DNA from: Patescibacteria group bacterium
GTDB taxonomy: Bacteria > Patescibacteriota > Patescibacteriia > UBA2591 > UBA4787
DNA length: 38,596 nt
Direction: 5' to 3'
Assembly: GCA_028715115.1 (NCBI GenBank)
Contig: JAQUSN010000001.1
Location: 347,150-385,745 of the forward strand
Shown here: piece after piece, positions 27,149 through 34,200 of the stretch
How positions within the stretch are numbered: the first letter of the stretch is position 1
Layout of the letters: each line of letters starts with the position of its first letter
Made by a program: the position numbers and the translations under genes
The notes under the pieces: generated by a model
What the model saw: the letters and a program-made list of their open reading frames with translations, nothing else
What the model was told of the DNA's origin: nothing
Database searches by the model: none

Positions 27149-27901
27149 ATGATACAAATATATAAAACAGTACTTTATCAACCATTGTTAAATCTTTTAG
27201 TTTTCTTGCACAATATTTTACCCGGGCATGACTTGGGTTTAGCTATTATTATTGTGACGATTATTATTCGTTTAATCCTATGGCCGTTGTCGCAAAAATC
27301 AGTCCGCTCGCAAAAGGCACTGCAAGACCTTCAGCCCAAACTAAAAAGTTTACAGGAAAAATATAAACAAGATAAACAGAAATTAGCCGCGGCTATGATG
27401 GAGCTTTATCGAGAGAATAAAATTAATCCTTTTTCGTCATTTTTGCCGTTATTGATTCAATTTCCGATTTTAATCGCCGTCTACCAGGTTTTTTTAAACG
27501 GCCTAAAGTCTACTCAGTTGGTTCTTTATTCGTTTATTCATAATCCAGGCGCGCTTAATAATGTTGCTTTTGGATTTTTGAATTTATCCAAACCGAACTT
27601 AATTTTGGCGGTTATTACTGGTGCGATTCAGTATTGGCAGACCAAAATGCTGGTTAAGTCTACGCCGCCAGCTGCAGTGGCGGGTAAAACTGGCGCCAAA
27701 GACGAAGGCGTGATGGCGATTATGAATAAACAGATGTCGGTGATGATGCCTCTTTTAACGGTTTTTATCGGCATTGCTTTGCCGAGCGGTTTAATGATTT
27801 ATTGGTTAGTAGGTTTGCTTTTGACCGTTTTGCAGCAAAAATTGGTTTTCAAACAGTCTACCAACGCTCAGTCAACATCAAATACGACACCAAATAAATA
27901 A
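27149..27901 (+). CDS. yidC: membrane protein insertase YidC/Oxa1, short form
   Basis: YidC inserts and folds membrane proteins, alone or with SecYEG. The 250-residue protein is the short type without the periplasmic domain of Gram-negative YidC. After a first helix it shows IIRLILWPLSQKSVRSQKALQDLQPKLKSLQEKYKQD, in parts, the cytoplasmic hairpin with the conserved Arg in the first cavity helix. It then has PLLIQFPILIAVYQVF and LPSGLMIYWLVGLLLTVLQQ at the end. The ATG is preceded by AATTTTGGC, a variant of a recurring start-site motif. Confidence 0.95.
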   Translation: MIQIYKTVLYQPLLNLLVFLHNILPGHDLGLAIIIVTIIIRLILWPLSQKSVRSQKALQDLQPKLKSLQEKYKQDKQKLAAAMMELYRENKINPFSSFLPLLIQFPILIAVYQVFLNGLKSTQLVLYSFIHNPGALNNVAFGFLNLSKPNLILAVITGAIQYWQTKMLVKSTPPAAVAGKTGAKDEGVMAIMNKQMSVMMPLLTVFIGIALPSGLMIYWLVGLLLTVLQQKLVFKQSTNAQSTSNTTPNK

Positions 27902-27904
27902 TTT

Positions 27905-28165
27905 ATGTTGGTTAAAGAAAAAATAATCGGCTTGCCGGTTTACACTCAATCAGGAAAGCTTTTAGGCAAAGTTATCGATTTAGAATCGGCGCCACAAAGC
28001 GAGTTGGTGATAAGGTACATTGTCGAACCCGATGGTTTAATAAAAAATATCATCGGCGTCCAATTATCAATTTCTCCCCAGCAGATAATTTCTTTAACCG
28101 AAGAAAAAATGATCGTTGAAGATAATTGTCAAAAAATTAAAAGCCAGGCAACGCTTTCGGCTTAA
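27905..28165 (+). CDS. PRC-barrel-like small protein
   Basis: An 86-residue protein with GLPVYTQSGKLLGKVIDLE at the N-terminus, the pattern of a PRC-barrel domain (strand, G-x-x-(L/V)-G-(K/R)-(V)-x-D), followed by strand-rich sequence and a short polar tail. PRC barrels occur in the ribosome-maturation factor RimM and in photosystem H subunits; small free-standing ones have no fixed role. It begins 3 bases after yidC, so the two are probably coexpressed. The family call is by pattern only. Confidence 0.65.
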   Translation: MLVKEKIIGLPVYTQSGKLLGKVIDLESAPQSELVIRYIVEPDGLIKNIIGVQLSISPQQIISLTEEKMIVEDNCQKIKSQATLSA

Positions 28166-28204
28166 ATTTCTCAATTTTTTATTTAAGTGATAAGAATATA
28201 GGGG

Positions 28205-28222
28205 TCCCGACTCAGGTCGGGA
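28205..28222. repeat. palindrome TCCCGAC/GTCGGGA
   Basis: A perfect 7-bp GC-rich stem with a 4-base loop (TCAG), 20 bases before lepA. It has no T-run and looks like a dispersed palindrome rather than a terminator. Confidence 0.5.
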
Positions 28223-28241
28223 GAAAATTAAAAATTTCCGT

Positions 28242-30077
28242 ATGTCATTTCTGATTAGAAATTTTTGCATTATCGCGCACGTTGATCACGGTAAGTCAAC
28301 CCTGGCTGACCGTTTTTTAGAATTGACTAAAACTATTCCACAAAACAAAATGCAGCCGCAATATCTTGACCGCATGCCCTTGGAGCGTGAACGGGGGATT
28401 ACTATTAAATTGCAGCCGGTGACTATGGAATATGCGTCAAAGGGCGTTTCATATATGTTGAACTTAATTGATACACCCGGTCATGTGGATTTTTCTTATG
28501 AGGTTTCGCGGTCTTTAGCTGCGGTGGAAGGTGCGATTTTATTGGTTGATGCCGGCCAGGGCGTGCAAGCGCAAACCTTGGCTAATTTGTATTTAGCAAG
28601 GCAGCAAGATTTGGCCGTCATCCCGGTGATTAATAAAATAGACTTGCCTAACATAGATCTTGAAACCAGTAAGCGCGATTTGAGCAATCTATTAAAAATT
28701 TCGCCGGAGGAAATAATTTTGACTTCAGCTAAAACCGGAGTTGGCGTAGAGAAAATTTTGGAAGAAGTGGTAAAAAAAGTTCCACCGCCGCAAGGCAATC
28801 CTTACCAGCCCCTGCGCGCTTTGATTTTTGATTCGGTTTACGATGAATATCGAGGAGTAATAATTTTTGTCCGCGTTTTCGACGGCCAAATTAAAGCCGG
28901 CGAAAAAATAAAAATGTTAGCCAACGCCGCCGAAGCAGAGGTGCTCGAAGTCGGCATCTTTGCTCCAGAATTAAAAAAACAAGACAATCTATCGGTTGGA
29001 CAAATCGGCTATATTGTCACTAGCTTAAAAGAAATCGACAAGACTCGTGTCGGCGACACGGTCACGGACTTAAAATTTTCGACCTTGCCGGAAATTTTAG
29101 CCGGTTATCAAGAAGCGAGGCCAATGGTTTTTGCAGGTCTTTACCCGCAACAAGGCGCTTACATTAATAAGTTGCGCGCCGCGTTGCAAAAATTAAAATT
29201 AAACGATGCTAGTTTGTTTTTCGAGCCCGAACGTTCATCGGCCTTGGGCTTTGGTTTTCGCGCTGGATTTTTAGGATTGCTTCATTTAGACATCATCAAA
29301 GAGCGGTTGAAACGGGAATTTAATATCGACCTTGTTATTACTACGCCTTCAGTCGCTTATCAAATCATTTATAAAAACGGGGAAGAAGAGACCATGCATC
29401 GGGCGCAAGAAATGCCTGATCCTTCGCAAGTAGAGAAGATCCTTGAACCCTGGGCAAAAGTGGAAATTTTGTCGCCGACTAAACATGTGGGCGCGATTAT
29501 GGAGCTCGTTAACGAATATAAAGGAAGGTTTGTCTCTATAGAATATCTTGGCGATCCATCAGTAGACGGACCAGTCAATGGACCGACTGGCGGACAGCGC
29601 GCCTTGATTCATTATCATATTCCTTTTGCGCTTCTCTTGGCTGATTTTTATGATAAACTTAAGAGCGTCAGTTCAGGCTATGCTTCGATGTCTTATGATT
29701 TTTTGGATTATGAGTCGGCTGACGTGATTAAACTTGATATTTTGGTAGCCGAAGAGCCGGTCGAAGCCTTTGCTTCTATTGTTTATCGCGATGACGCTTA
29801 TTTTCACGGCCGCCGCATTGTTGAAAAATTAAAAAAAGTTTTGCCCAAGCAAATGTTTGAAGTAAAAATCCAAGCGGCTTTAGGCGGCAAGATAGTGGCT
29901 GCGGAACGGTTGCCGGCGATACGCAAAGATGTGACGGCAAAATTATATGGCGGCGACGTGACGCGAAAAATGAAATTATTAAATAAGCAAAAAAAGGGTA
30001 AGAAAAAAATGATGCAAAGAGGGGTGGGCAAGGTTGATATTCCGCCCGAAGCCTATTTAGCAGTGTTAAAGAAATAA
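28242..30077 (+). CDS. lepA: elongation factor 4 (LepA)
   Basis: LepA is a translational GTPase that acts on ribosomes during initiation, 30S assembly or stress. The 611-residue protein has G1 AHVDHGKSTLADR near residue 12, G2 in the ERERGITIK region, G3 DTPGHVDFS and G4 NKIDLP. It then has the domains shared with EF-G and the LepA-specific C-terminus (KLKKVLPKQMFEVKIQAALGGKIVAAERLPAIRKDVTAKLYGGD, in pieces). The final stretch with many Lys (KQKKGKKKMMQRGVGKVDIP) is the LepA hallmark. Length is normal. Confidence 0.97.
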   Translation: MSFLIRNFCIIAHVDHGKSTLADRFLELTKTIPQNKMQPQYLDRMPLERERGITIKLQPVTMEYASKGVSYMLNLIDTPGHVDFSYEVSRSLAAVEGAILLVDAGQGVQAQTLANLYLARQQDLAVIPVINKIDLPNIDLETSKRDLSNLLKISPEEIILTSAKTGVGVEKILEEVVKKVPPPQGNPYQPLRALIFDSVYDEYRGVIIFVRVFDGQIKAGEKIKMLANAAEAEVLEVGIFAPELKKQDNLSVGQIGYIVTSLKEIDKTRVGDTVTDLKFSTLPEILAGYQEARPMVFAGLYPQQGAYINKLRAALQKLKLNDASLFFEPERSSALGFGFRAGFLGLLHLDIIKERLKREFNIDLVITTPSVAYQIIYKNGEEETMHRAQEMPDPSQVEKILEPWAKVEILSPTKHVGAIMELVNEYKGRFVSIEYLGDPSVDGPVNGPTGGQRALIHYHIPFALLLADFYDKLKSVSSGYASMSYDFLDYESADVIKLDILVAEEPVEAFASIVYRDDAYFHGRRIVEKLKKVLPKQMFEVKIQAALGGKIVAAERLPAIRKDVTAKLYGGDVTRKMKLLNKQKKGKKKMMQRGVGKVDIPPEAYLAVLKK

Positions 30078-30110
30078 TATCCCAATATTCTATAGAATGT
30101 TAGAATGTCG

Positions 30111-30135
30111 TAAATTTTTTAATAATTTTGGTATG
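30111..30135 (+). repeat. 25-base start-site repeat, copy 1
   Basis: This 25-base sequence, ending AATAATTTTGGTATG at the start codon of the PH-domain gene, is identical to 30860-30884 before rplU. Shorter variants precede yidC (27129) and tsaE (22). Confidence 0.7.
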
Positions 30136-30714
30136 GAATTTCAGCATAACGAGAAAATAATTAAGGTGGTTTATCGCTCCTGGTTGGCATACTTTCTGGC
30201 CATATTTTTTGCTTTACTTCTTGTTGTCGCGGCGTGTTTTTTTATCGTGCCGCTTTTTAATTTTGGCTGGTGGGGCAAAGCCATTTTCTGGCTGGTCATT
30301 GTCTTGGGCGTGTTTTTGGGCCTGCGCACCATTATTGTCGCTTTTACTAGCCGATTAATTATTACTAATCAACGCTTAATTTTCTATTGGCGCCAGGGCT
30401 TGTTTAACCAAAGCATCGTTAAAATCGACTTCGAACAAATTAAAAATATCAGTTTAGTGGTTAAAGGATTCTTAACGACTATTTTTAAATTCGGCGTCTT
30501 AACTATTAGTCTAAATAATCAACCGGAAATTATTAATTTTTCGCCAATCAGTCAGCCTTATCAAATTCAGGAGCTTTTATTGCAATTGCAATCTAAAAAA
30601 AGAAAAGCCAACGTCGAAGAAATGGACGATTATGAACTGATCGACCTGGCGCGCCAGATCCGCCATCGCTTGGGGCGAGATGTCTTGCGCCGCGTGGCCG
30701 ATGAACAAGAATAG
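30133..30714 (+). CDS. membrane protein with bacterial PH-like domain
   Basis: A 193-residue protein when started at ATG 30133. Residues 15-70 hold two membrane helices (LAYFLAIFFALLLVVAACFF, then AIFWLVIVLGVFLGLRTIIV). They are followed by a bacterial PH-like domain: SRLIITNQRLIFYWRQGLF, then IKNISLVVKGFLTTIFKFGVLTI, the usual strands of PH_2 proteins. The role is unknown; such proteins often sit in the membrane and may sense envelope state. The frame is open further up to 30097, with a start that would add KFFNNFG; this upstream part repeats before rplU and is probably regulatory DNA, not protein. Confidence 0.75.
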   Translation: MEFQHNEKIIKVVYRSWLAYFLAIFFALLLVVAACFFIVPLFNFGWWGKAIFWLVIVLGVFLGLRTIIVAFTSRLIITNQRLIFYWRQGLFNQSIVKIDFEQIKNISLVVKGFLTTIFKFGVLTISLNNQPEIINFSPISQPYQIQELLLQLQSKKRKANVEEMDDYELIDLARQIRHRLGRDVLRRVADEQE

Positions 30715-30726
30715 GCGAGAAAAGTC

Positions 30727-30755
30727 TTGACAAAAAAGTAGTGACATGTTATCTT
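30727..30755 (+). promoter_or_regulatory. promoter for rplU
   Basis: TTGACA (30727-30732) and TATCTT (30750-30755) with a 17-base spacer. The transcript would have a leader of about 120 bases before the ATG at 30882. Confidence 0.65.
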
Positions 30756-30790
30756 ATTTAAATAATAAATAATAGCTCGTAAATTTCGAC

Positions 30791-30823
30791 CGTAATTAAT
30801 GTTACTCCTCCTTACGTCGGAGT
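30791..30823 (+). promoter_or_regulatory. possible structured leader of rplU
   Basis: Two interleaved stems can form: CGTAA / TTACG (30791-30795, 30812-30816) and ACTCC / GGAGT (30804-30808, 30819-30823). They would make a pseudoknot or two alternatives. This may be an L21 autoregulatory leader; evidence is weak. Confidence 0.35.
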
Positions 30824-30859
30824 GCTCAAAATTATGGAAGAAACTTACGAACTTCGTTC

Positions 30860-30884
30860 TAAATTTTTTAATAATTTTGGTATG
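30860..30884 (+). repeat. 25-base start-site repeat, copy 2
   Basis: Identical to 30111-30135 and again ending at the true start codon, here that of rplU. Confidence 0.7.
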
Positions 30885-31202
30885 AATTTCGCGATTATCA
30901 AAACTGGCGGCAAACAATATTTAGTCAAAGTTGGCCAAACTTTATTTTTTGAAAAATTAGCCGGCGCTAAAGATAAAAATTATTCTTTTGACCAGGTTCT
31001 TCTCGTTGGCGATGAGAAGGGCGAAGTGGTTAAAATCGGCAAGCCATATTTATCCGGCGCGAGCGTGGATGCCGAAATTTTAGGCCAGATCAAAGGACCC
31101 AAGGTTCACGTGATGAAATTTAAAAGCAAGGTTCGCTATCATCGTAATGTCGGCCATCGCCAACAGCTGACTAAGGCAAAAATCACCAAGATTACTGCAT
31201 AA
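30882..31202 (+). CDS. rplU: 50S ribosomal protein L21
   Basis: L21 binds 23S rRNA in the large subunit. The 106-residue protein starts NFAIIKTGGKQYLVKVGQ, the family N-terminus. Its C-terminus carries the signature KVHVMKFKSKVRYHRNVGHRQQLTKAKI (in parts), with the conserved basic loop. The frame is open from an ATG at 30822, but the first 20 codons do not match L21, so 30882 is chosen. The usual partner rpmA (L27) is not next to it; a strong terminator and a noncoding region follow instead. Confidence 0.95.
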   Translation: MNFAIIKTGGKQYLVKVGQTLFFEKLAGAKDKNYSFDQVLLVGDEKGEVVKIGKPYLSGASVDAEILGQIKGPKVHVMKFKSKVRYHRNVGHRQQLTKAKITKITA

Positions 31203-31226
31203 AATAAAATTTATTTTTCGATAAAA

Positions 31227-31254
31227 AACGGGCGTTAATGCGCCCGTTTTTGTT
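31227..31254 (+). terminator. terminator after rplU
   Basis: Stem ACGGGCG / CGCCCGT, with a loop of about 6 bases (TTAATG), is followed by TTTTTG. It is a canonical Rho-independent site. Confidence 0.85.
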
Positions 31255-31282
31255 ATAGTGGATAATTTGTGTATAAGGAAAA

Positions 31283-31311
31283 TTGACAATTTTTATAAAA
31301 TATAATAATAT
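31283..31311 (+). promoter_or_regulatory. promoter of the large noncoding RNA
   Basis: TTGACA (31283-31288) and TAATAT (31306-31311) with a 17-base spacer, inside an AT-rich stretch that ends just where the GC-rich region begins. Confidence 0.7.
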
Positions 31312-31317
31312 TATAAT

Positions 31318-32139
31318 TGTCTCAGAGACACCCTCCATTTCTGCGCCTCTGAGATGGTCAGGATTAAAACTCCTGATTCGCCGGAAGAGGCTAGAGCATC
31401 GAAATTCACTCACACAGTGGTTTCGGGAGAAACTTCCTCAAGAAGCGGAGGGTCACCACGTCGGGCGGGCTTGTTTTGAGCCGGCATCCAAATACCTCGT
31501 GCGGCAGGTCTACTGTCCAACCACGAGAACATCGGCCGGCCTGCGCCCATACGTCCTCTGGAGGTGTGAGAAGGGTGTTTCATCTCTCTCTTGTGCCCGA
31601 GGATGGGTGCCCGACGATACAGCGTGGCCGCTTTATGCGCGCCACATCGCAACCGCGGATCATGCGCCCTCGGAATGTGGGGCGCATTACAACGGGAGCT
31701 AAGAGCTCGGCTTCTCAAACCGGCTCGGTCAAAGCCGGCTCAGAATGCTCCGCTTTCATAACCGCGGTTTCTACACACGCATCGCCGCTGTTCCGGCTGC
31801 GAGACGAGTCTGGAGTTCGGCGGAGTCTCAACCCCGCGAATATCCGATAGTCTCGGGATTTGCTCGACCTCGGGCATCCCCACATATGCCTTGAACATCC
31901 CGGCGATTGCAAGGCGACCAGCCCACTAGGCGGTCGCAAAACCCCCGATCAGGAATGTTGCTGACCCCTCTAAGTAGTGGCGAGCGAATGTGGAGAGGGC
32001 AGAACTTCCGCCGGGGACCAACGCAGAGCTCAGACATAGGCCGCTATCGGGTGCGAACGCCTTCGCATTCGGAGCCAGCCTTTCTGGCATCTGCACGTCC
32101 GACATGCGGGCGGCCCCTTGGCCGCCCGCTCTTCTTTGT
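31318..32139 (+). ncRNA. candidate large structured noncoding RNA, about 820 nt
   Basis: This GC-rich block stands out from its AT-rich surroundings and begins right after a promoter and ends in a strong terminator. Open frames in it are short, overlap on both strands and match nothing recognisable. Many local hairpins can be read: CTCAGAG / CTCTGAG (31321, 31347), TCAGGA / TCCTGA (31358, 31371), CTCGTG / CACGAG (31496, 31522) nested in CCGGC / GCCGG (31481, 31535), ATGCGCCC / GGGCGCAT (31662, 31680), CCGGCT / AGCCGG (31720, 31733), GCGACC / GGTCGC (31914, 31932), CCCTCT / AGAGGG (31966, 31994), TGCGAA / TTCGCA (32052, 32062), GCCAG / CTGGC (32074, 32084). It lacks the marks of tmRNA, RNase P RNA and SRP RNA. 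Size and style recall GOLLD- or ROOL-type giant RNAs, but I cannot assign a class. Confidence 0.7.
32106..32139 (+). terminator. terminator of the large noncoding RNA
   Basis: Perfect 10-bp stem GCGGGCGGCC / GGCCGCCCGC (32106-32115, 32120-32129) with a CCTT loop, followed by TCTTCTTTGTTTT. Confidence 0.85.
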
Positions 32140-32171
32140 TTTAATTAGAAATTAATGCACAGGCAAAAACC

Positions 32172-32199
32172 TTGACTATATTCTAAAAAACATTATTAA
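32172..32199 (+). promoter_or_regulatory. promoter of the second noncoding RNA
   Basis: TTGACT (32172-32177) and TATTAA (32194-32199) with a 16-base spacer. TAATAT at 32197-32202 is an alternative -10. Confidence 0.55.
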
Positions 32200-32207
32200 T
32201 ATATATT

Positions 32208-32382
32208 GATCGAATCTCAATCACCGAGCGGCTATATAGCACTCATGGAGGTAGCTAGCCGTAAAGCTGGGTAAAGGGCGACTACTTTTGCGCTTAGCCA
32301 GTTGTCCCTAGCATCGGTGAACACGCTTTGTGCGTGAGTACCCCCTGGGGCCGGGCAGCTATGCTGTTCGGCCCTTTTCTTT
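32208..32382 (+). ncRNA. candidate small structured noncoding RNA, about 175 nt
   Basis: A second GC-rich unit with its own promoter and terminator. A 7-bp stem TCACCGA / TCGGTGA (32221-32227, 32314-32320) closes a domain holding CGGCTA / TAGCCG (32229-32234, 32256-32261) and CTGG / CCAG (32267-32270, 32298-32301). Bases GGG (32276-32278) could pair with CCC (32306-32308) to form a pseudoknot. A hairpin CACGC / GCGTG (32322, 32332) and the terminator follow. I see no SRP, 6S, tmRNA or RNase P signature. No protein frame of note is present. It could also be a leader of mutM, but the terminator lies between them. Confidence 0.65.
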
Positions 32383-32386
32383 TATA
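32348..32386 (+). terminator. terminator of the second noncoding RNA
   Basis: A stem of 12 pairs, GGGCCGGGCAGC / GCTGTTCGGCCC, including two G-U pairs, with a TAT loop, followed by TTTTCTTTT. Confidence 0.85.
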
Positions 32387-32467
32387 TTAGCCCTTGAAAT
32401 ATTTTAGCGAATAAGCTATACTTTAATAATTAATATTTTACTTCATGAATTTTATTAAAAAATTTTT

Positions 32468-33310
32468 ATGCCCGAATTACCAGAGGTCGAAACAATAAAA
32501 ACTCAGCTTAATAAAAAAATTCGTGACAAAAAAATAAAATTAGTCGAAATTCATTTGGGTAAAATACTGCAGGGCGTTTCTGAAGAAAAATTCAAAAAAA
32601 TTGTCACCGATAAAAAAATAAAAAACATCGAACGCCGAGCCAAGTTAATAATTATAAATTTATCGGGAGGATTTTCGATAGTAGTTCATCTTAAAATGAC
32701 GGGCCAACTTTTGTACTTTAAAAATCAACAGACCTTCGAAAATTATCAAAATAAAAAAGGCGCGCACTTTGTTTATAATTTTACCGATGGGAGCTTAATA
32801 GCACACCTTGATACGCGCCAATTCGGTTACGTAAAAATTTTAAAAACCAAAGACTTGGATAATCTTTTTAAAAAAGAAGCGTTCGGTCCGGAACCCTTGG
32901 CAAAAAATTTTACTTTAAAAGTTTTCAAAAATTTATTAACTAAAAGACCCAGGACAAAAATTAAACCGCTTTTAATGGATCAGGCTTTTATCGCCGGCGT
33001 AGGCAATATTTACGCTCAAGAAGCTTGTTGGGCGGCTAAAATTTTTCCCACTCGCACAGCGCAAAGTTTGACTTCGCAAGAAGTTCGCGCTCTTTATCTA
33101 AATTTAATTAAAATATTATGCTTGGCGGTCAGTTGCCGCGGATCGTCGGTCGATAATTATCTTGATACTGAAGGTAAGCAAGGTGAGTATGTGCCGCGCT
33201 TAAAGGTTTATAATCGTGAAGGAGAAAGGTGTTATCGCGGAGACGGCGTGGTAAAAAAAATGACCTTAGCCGGACGAGGAACCTATTATTGTCCAAATTG
33301 TCAAAAATAA
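32468..33310 (+). CDS. mutM: formamidopyrimidine-DNA glycosylase (Fpg/MutM)
   Basis: MutM removes 8-oxoguanine and other oxidised purines and cuts the abasic site. The 280-residue protein starts PELPEVETI, with Pro2 as the nucleophile and Glu3 catalytic. Lys in HLKMTGQL and the helix-two-turn-helix segment around AGVGNIYAQEACW fit the family. The C-terminal zinc finger is unusual: Cys255, Cys275 and Cys278 are present (GRGTYYCPNCQK), but the expected second Cys is Gly258 (CYRG). The finger may be metal-poor or use another ligand. The start ATG 32468 is certain, because Pro2 must follow it. Confidence 0.95.
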   Translation: MPELPEVETIKTQLNKKIRDKKIKLVEIHLGKILQGVSEEKFKKIVTDKKIKNIERRAKLIIINLSGGFSIVVHLKMTGQLLYFKNQQTFENYQNKKGAHFVYNFTDGSLIAHLDTRQFGYVKILKTKDLDNLFKKEAFGPEPLAKNFTLKVFKNLLTKRPRTKIKPLLMDQAFIAGVGNIYAQEACWAAKIFPTRTAQSLTSQEVRALYLNLIKILCLAVSCRGSSVDNYLDTEGKQGEYVPRLKVYNREGERCYRGDGVVKKMTLAGRGTYYCPNCQK

Positions 33311-33378
33311 AAATAAATTATAAGTTGGTATAATCTTTAATCTCACTTCAGGTTTGGCCAGCCCGCCATAGTCTGAGC

Positions 33379-33451
33379 CGGGGTATAGCGTAACGGCTAA
33401 CGCGCTCGCTTCGGGTGCGAGAGACTCTGGGTTCAAATCCCAGTACCCCGA
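33379..33451 (+). tRNA. tRNA-Pro (anticodon CGG)
   Basis: Acceptor stem CGGGGTA / TACCCCG with the C1-G72 pair typical of bacterial tRNA-Pro. The anticodon arm is CTCGC-TTCGGGT-GCGAG, giving anticodon CGG. The T arm is CTGGG-TTCAAAT-CCCAG. The discriminator is A and no CCA is encoded. It reads CCG codons. Confidence 0.93.
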
Positions 33452-33487
33452 TTTAGGCGATGGCAGGCCTGTCTATTGGCAGGCAGG

Positions 33488-33542
33488 CGGGGACCGTGAT
33501 CCGTCCGCCATTCGCCAACTGGCGAAGGCGGACTCGTCCCCG
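33488..33542. repeat. long nested GC-rich hairpin after tRNA-Pro
   Basis: Outer arms CGGGGAC / GTCCCCG (33488-33494, 33536-33542) enclose the palindrome TCCGCC-A-TTCGCCA-AC-TGGCGAA-GGCGGA (33504-33532). The inner palindrome is shared with queH (17870-17897). The whole may be a mobile palindromic repeat or a terminator-like structure. Confidence 0.65.
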
Positions 33543-33550
33543 ATAAAATT

Positions 33551-33796
33551 ATGAAAAGAAAAAGAGTAGACTTATTCGTGAATATTTGTATTCCTGTCCT
33601 AACGGTTTTGGCTTATATTATTATCGGGCTAAAATTGCCGCAGTGGGGATTAGTCGTGAATTTGGCGGCGCAGCCGTTTTGGTTTTATGCCGCCTGGAAG
33701 GCCTACAAAGAGGCGAATCAAGTCGGTATTTTAATCACCAGTACGATCATAAGCTTGGCGTTAATTTTTGGCATTTTAAACTATTGGGTATTTTAA
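33551..33796 (+). CDS. small membrane protein, unknown function
   Basis: An 81-residue protein with three likely membrane helices (about residues 8-27, 32-50 and 58-78) and a basic N-terminus (KRKR). Aromatic residues cluster in helix 2 (PFWFYAAWKAYKEA). I do not recognise a family, but small membrane proteins of this form are common in CPR genomes. It ends one base before the next gene, so they are likely cotranscribed. Confidence 0.65.
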   Translation: MKRKRVDLFVNICIPVLTVLAYIIIGLKLPQWGLVVNLAAQPFWFYAAWKAYKEANQVGILITSTIISLALIFGILNYWVF

Positions 33797-33797
33797 T

Positions 33798-34091
33798 ATG
33801 AGAAGAACAATCTTTACGATTTTAATCGTTACCGTTATAGTTTTAGTCGGCCTTTTTTTGGCCTATAGAATATTAAAGAAAGGCTTTGATGAAGTTGAAA
33901 CGAGCAAGGTTCCGATTATGAGCCAATGTAAAAATAAAATAGTTTATACGCTTGATATGGATGCCGATAAGATGCTTTTACAAGAGGATTGTTTAAGTCG
34001 TCGCGGTTATTTTAATCTTTGCGGTAGTGTTTGTTCGGCCAAGGGGCGGCCAACAATTACCGTTTGTGCTTATACTTGTGAGCTTAAATAA
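33798..34091 (+). CDS. membrane-anchored Cys-rich small protein
   Basis: A 97-residue protein with an N-terminal membrane helix (residues 5-24) and an outside domain of about 65 residues with six cysteines (in SQCKN, EDCLS, NLCGS, SVCSA, TVCAY and YTCEL). The even number and the position outside the membrane suggest three disulfides. No metal-binding or enzyme motif is evident. It is followed at once by tRNA-Glu. The anchored thioredoxin at 7656 could be its oxidation partner, but this is only a guess. Confidence 0.65.
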   Translation: MRRTIFTILIVTVIVLVGLFLAYRILKKGFDEVETSKVPIMSQCKNKIVYTLDMDADKMLLQEDCLSRRGYFNLCGSVCSAKGRPTITVCAYTCELK

Positions 34092-34110
34092 AAAAGTAGT
34101 TGTTTAATAG

Positions 34111-34184
34111 GGCGCGTTCGTCTAGTGGTAGGACGCCAGGCTTTCACTCTGGCAACAAGGGTTCGATTCCCTTACGCGCTACCA
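34111..34184 (+). tRNA. tRNA-Glu (anticodon TTC)
   Basis: Acceptor stem GGCGCGT / ACGCGCT with a G-U first pair. The anticodon arm is CCAGG-CTTTCAC-TCTGG, with anticodon TTC. The T arm is AGGGT-TCGATTC-CCTT. The D arm is GTCTAGTGGTAGGAC. CCA is encoded at 34182-34184. It reads GAA and GAG codons. Confidence 0.95.
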
Positions 34185-34200
34185 ATTTATATCCGTGATT

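Noticed and set aside
30097-30132. Upstream start for the PH-domain gene adding KFFNNFG
   Set aside because: The same sequence precedes rplU, whose real start is known from the family; the shared part is therefore probably untranslated DNA signal.
31964-32000. Calling a 23S rRNA gene from the AGTAGTGGCGAGCGAA match
   Set aside because: Only this hairpin matches; none of the other conserved 23S segments occur in the window.
31283-32155. Several open frames of 69-139 codons on both strands in the GC-rich block
   Set aside because: They overlap one another on both strands, match no known family by eye, cross the promoter or hairpins and are expected by chance in GC-rich DNA with few stop codons.
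31318-32382. Identification of the two RNAs as tmRNA, RNase P RNA, SRP RNA or 6S RNA
   Set aside because: None of the conserved strings I know for tmRNA ends, the RNase P core (GAGGAAAGTC, ACAGAA) or the SRP loop (GGTCAGG, GGAAGGAAGCAGCC) is present, and the large one is too long.
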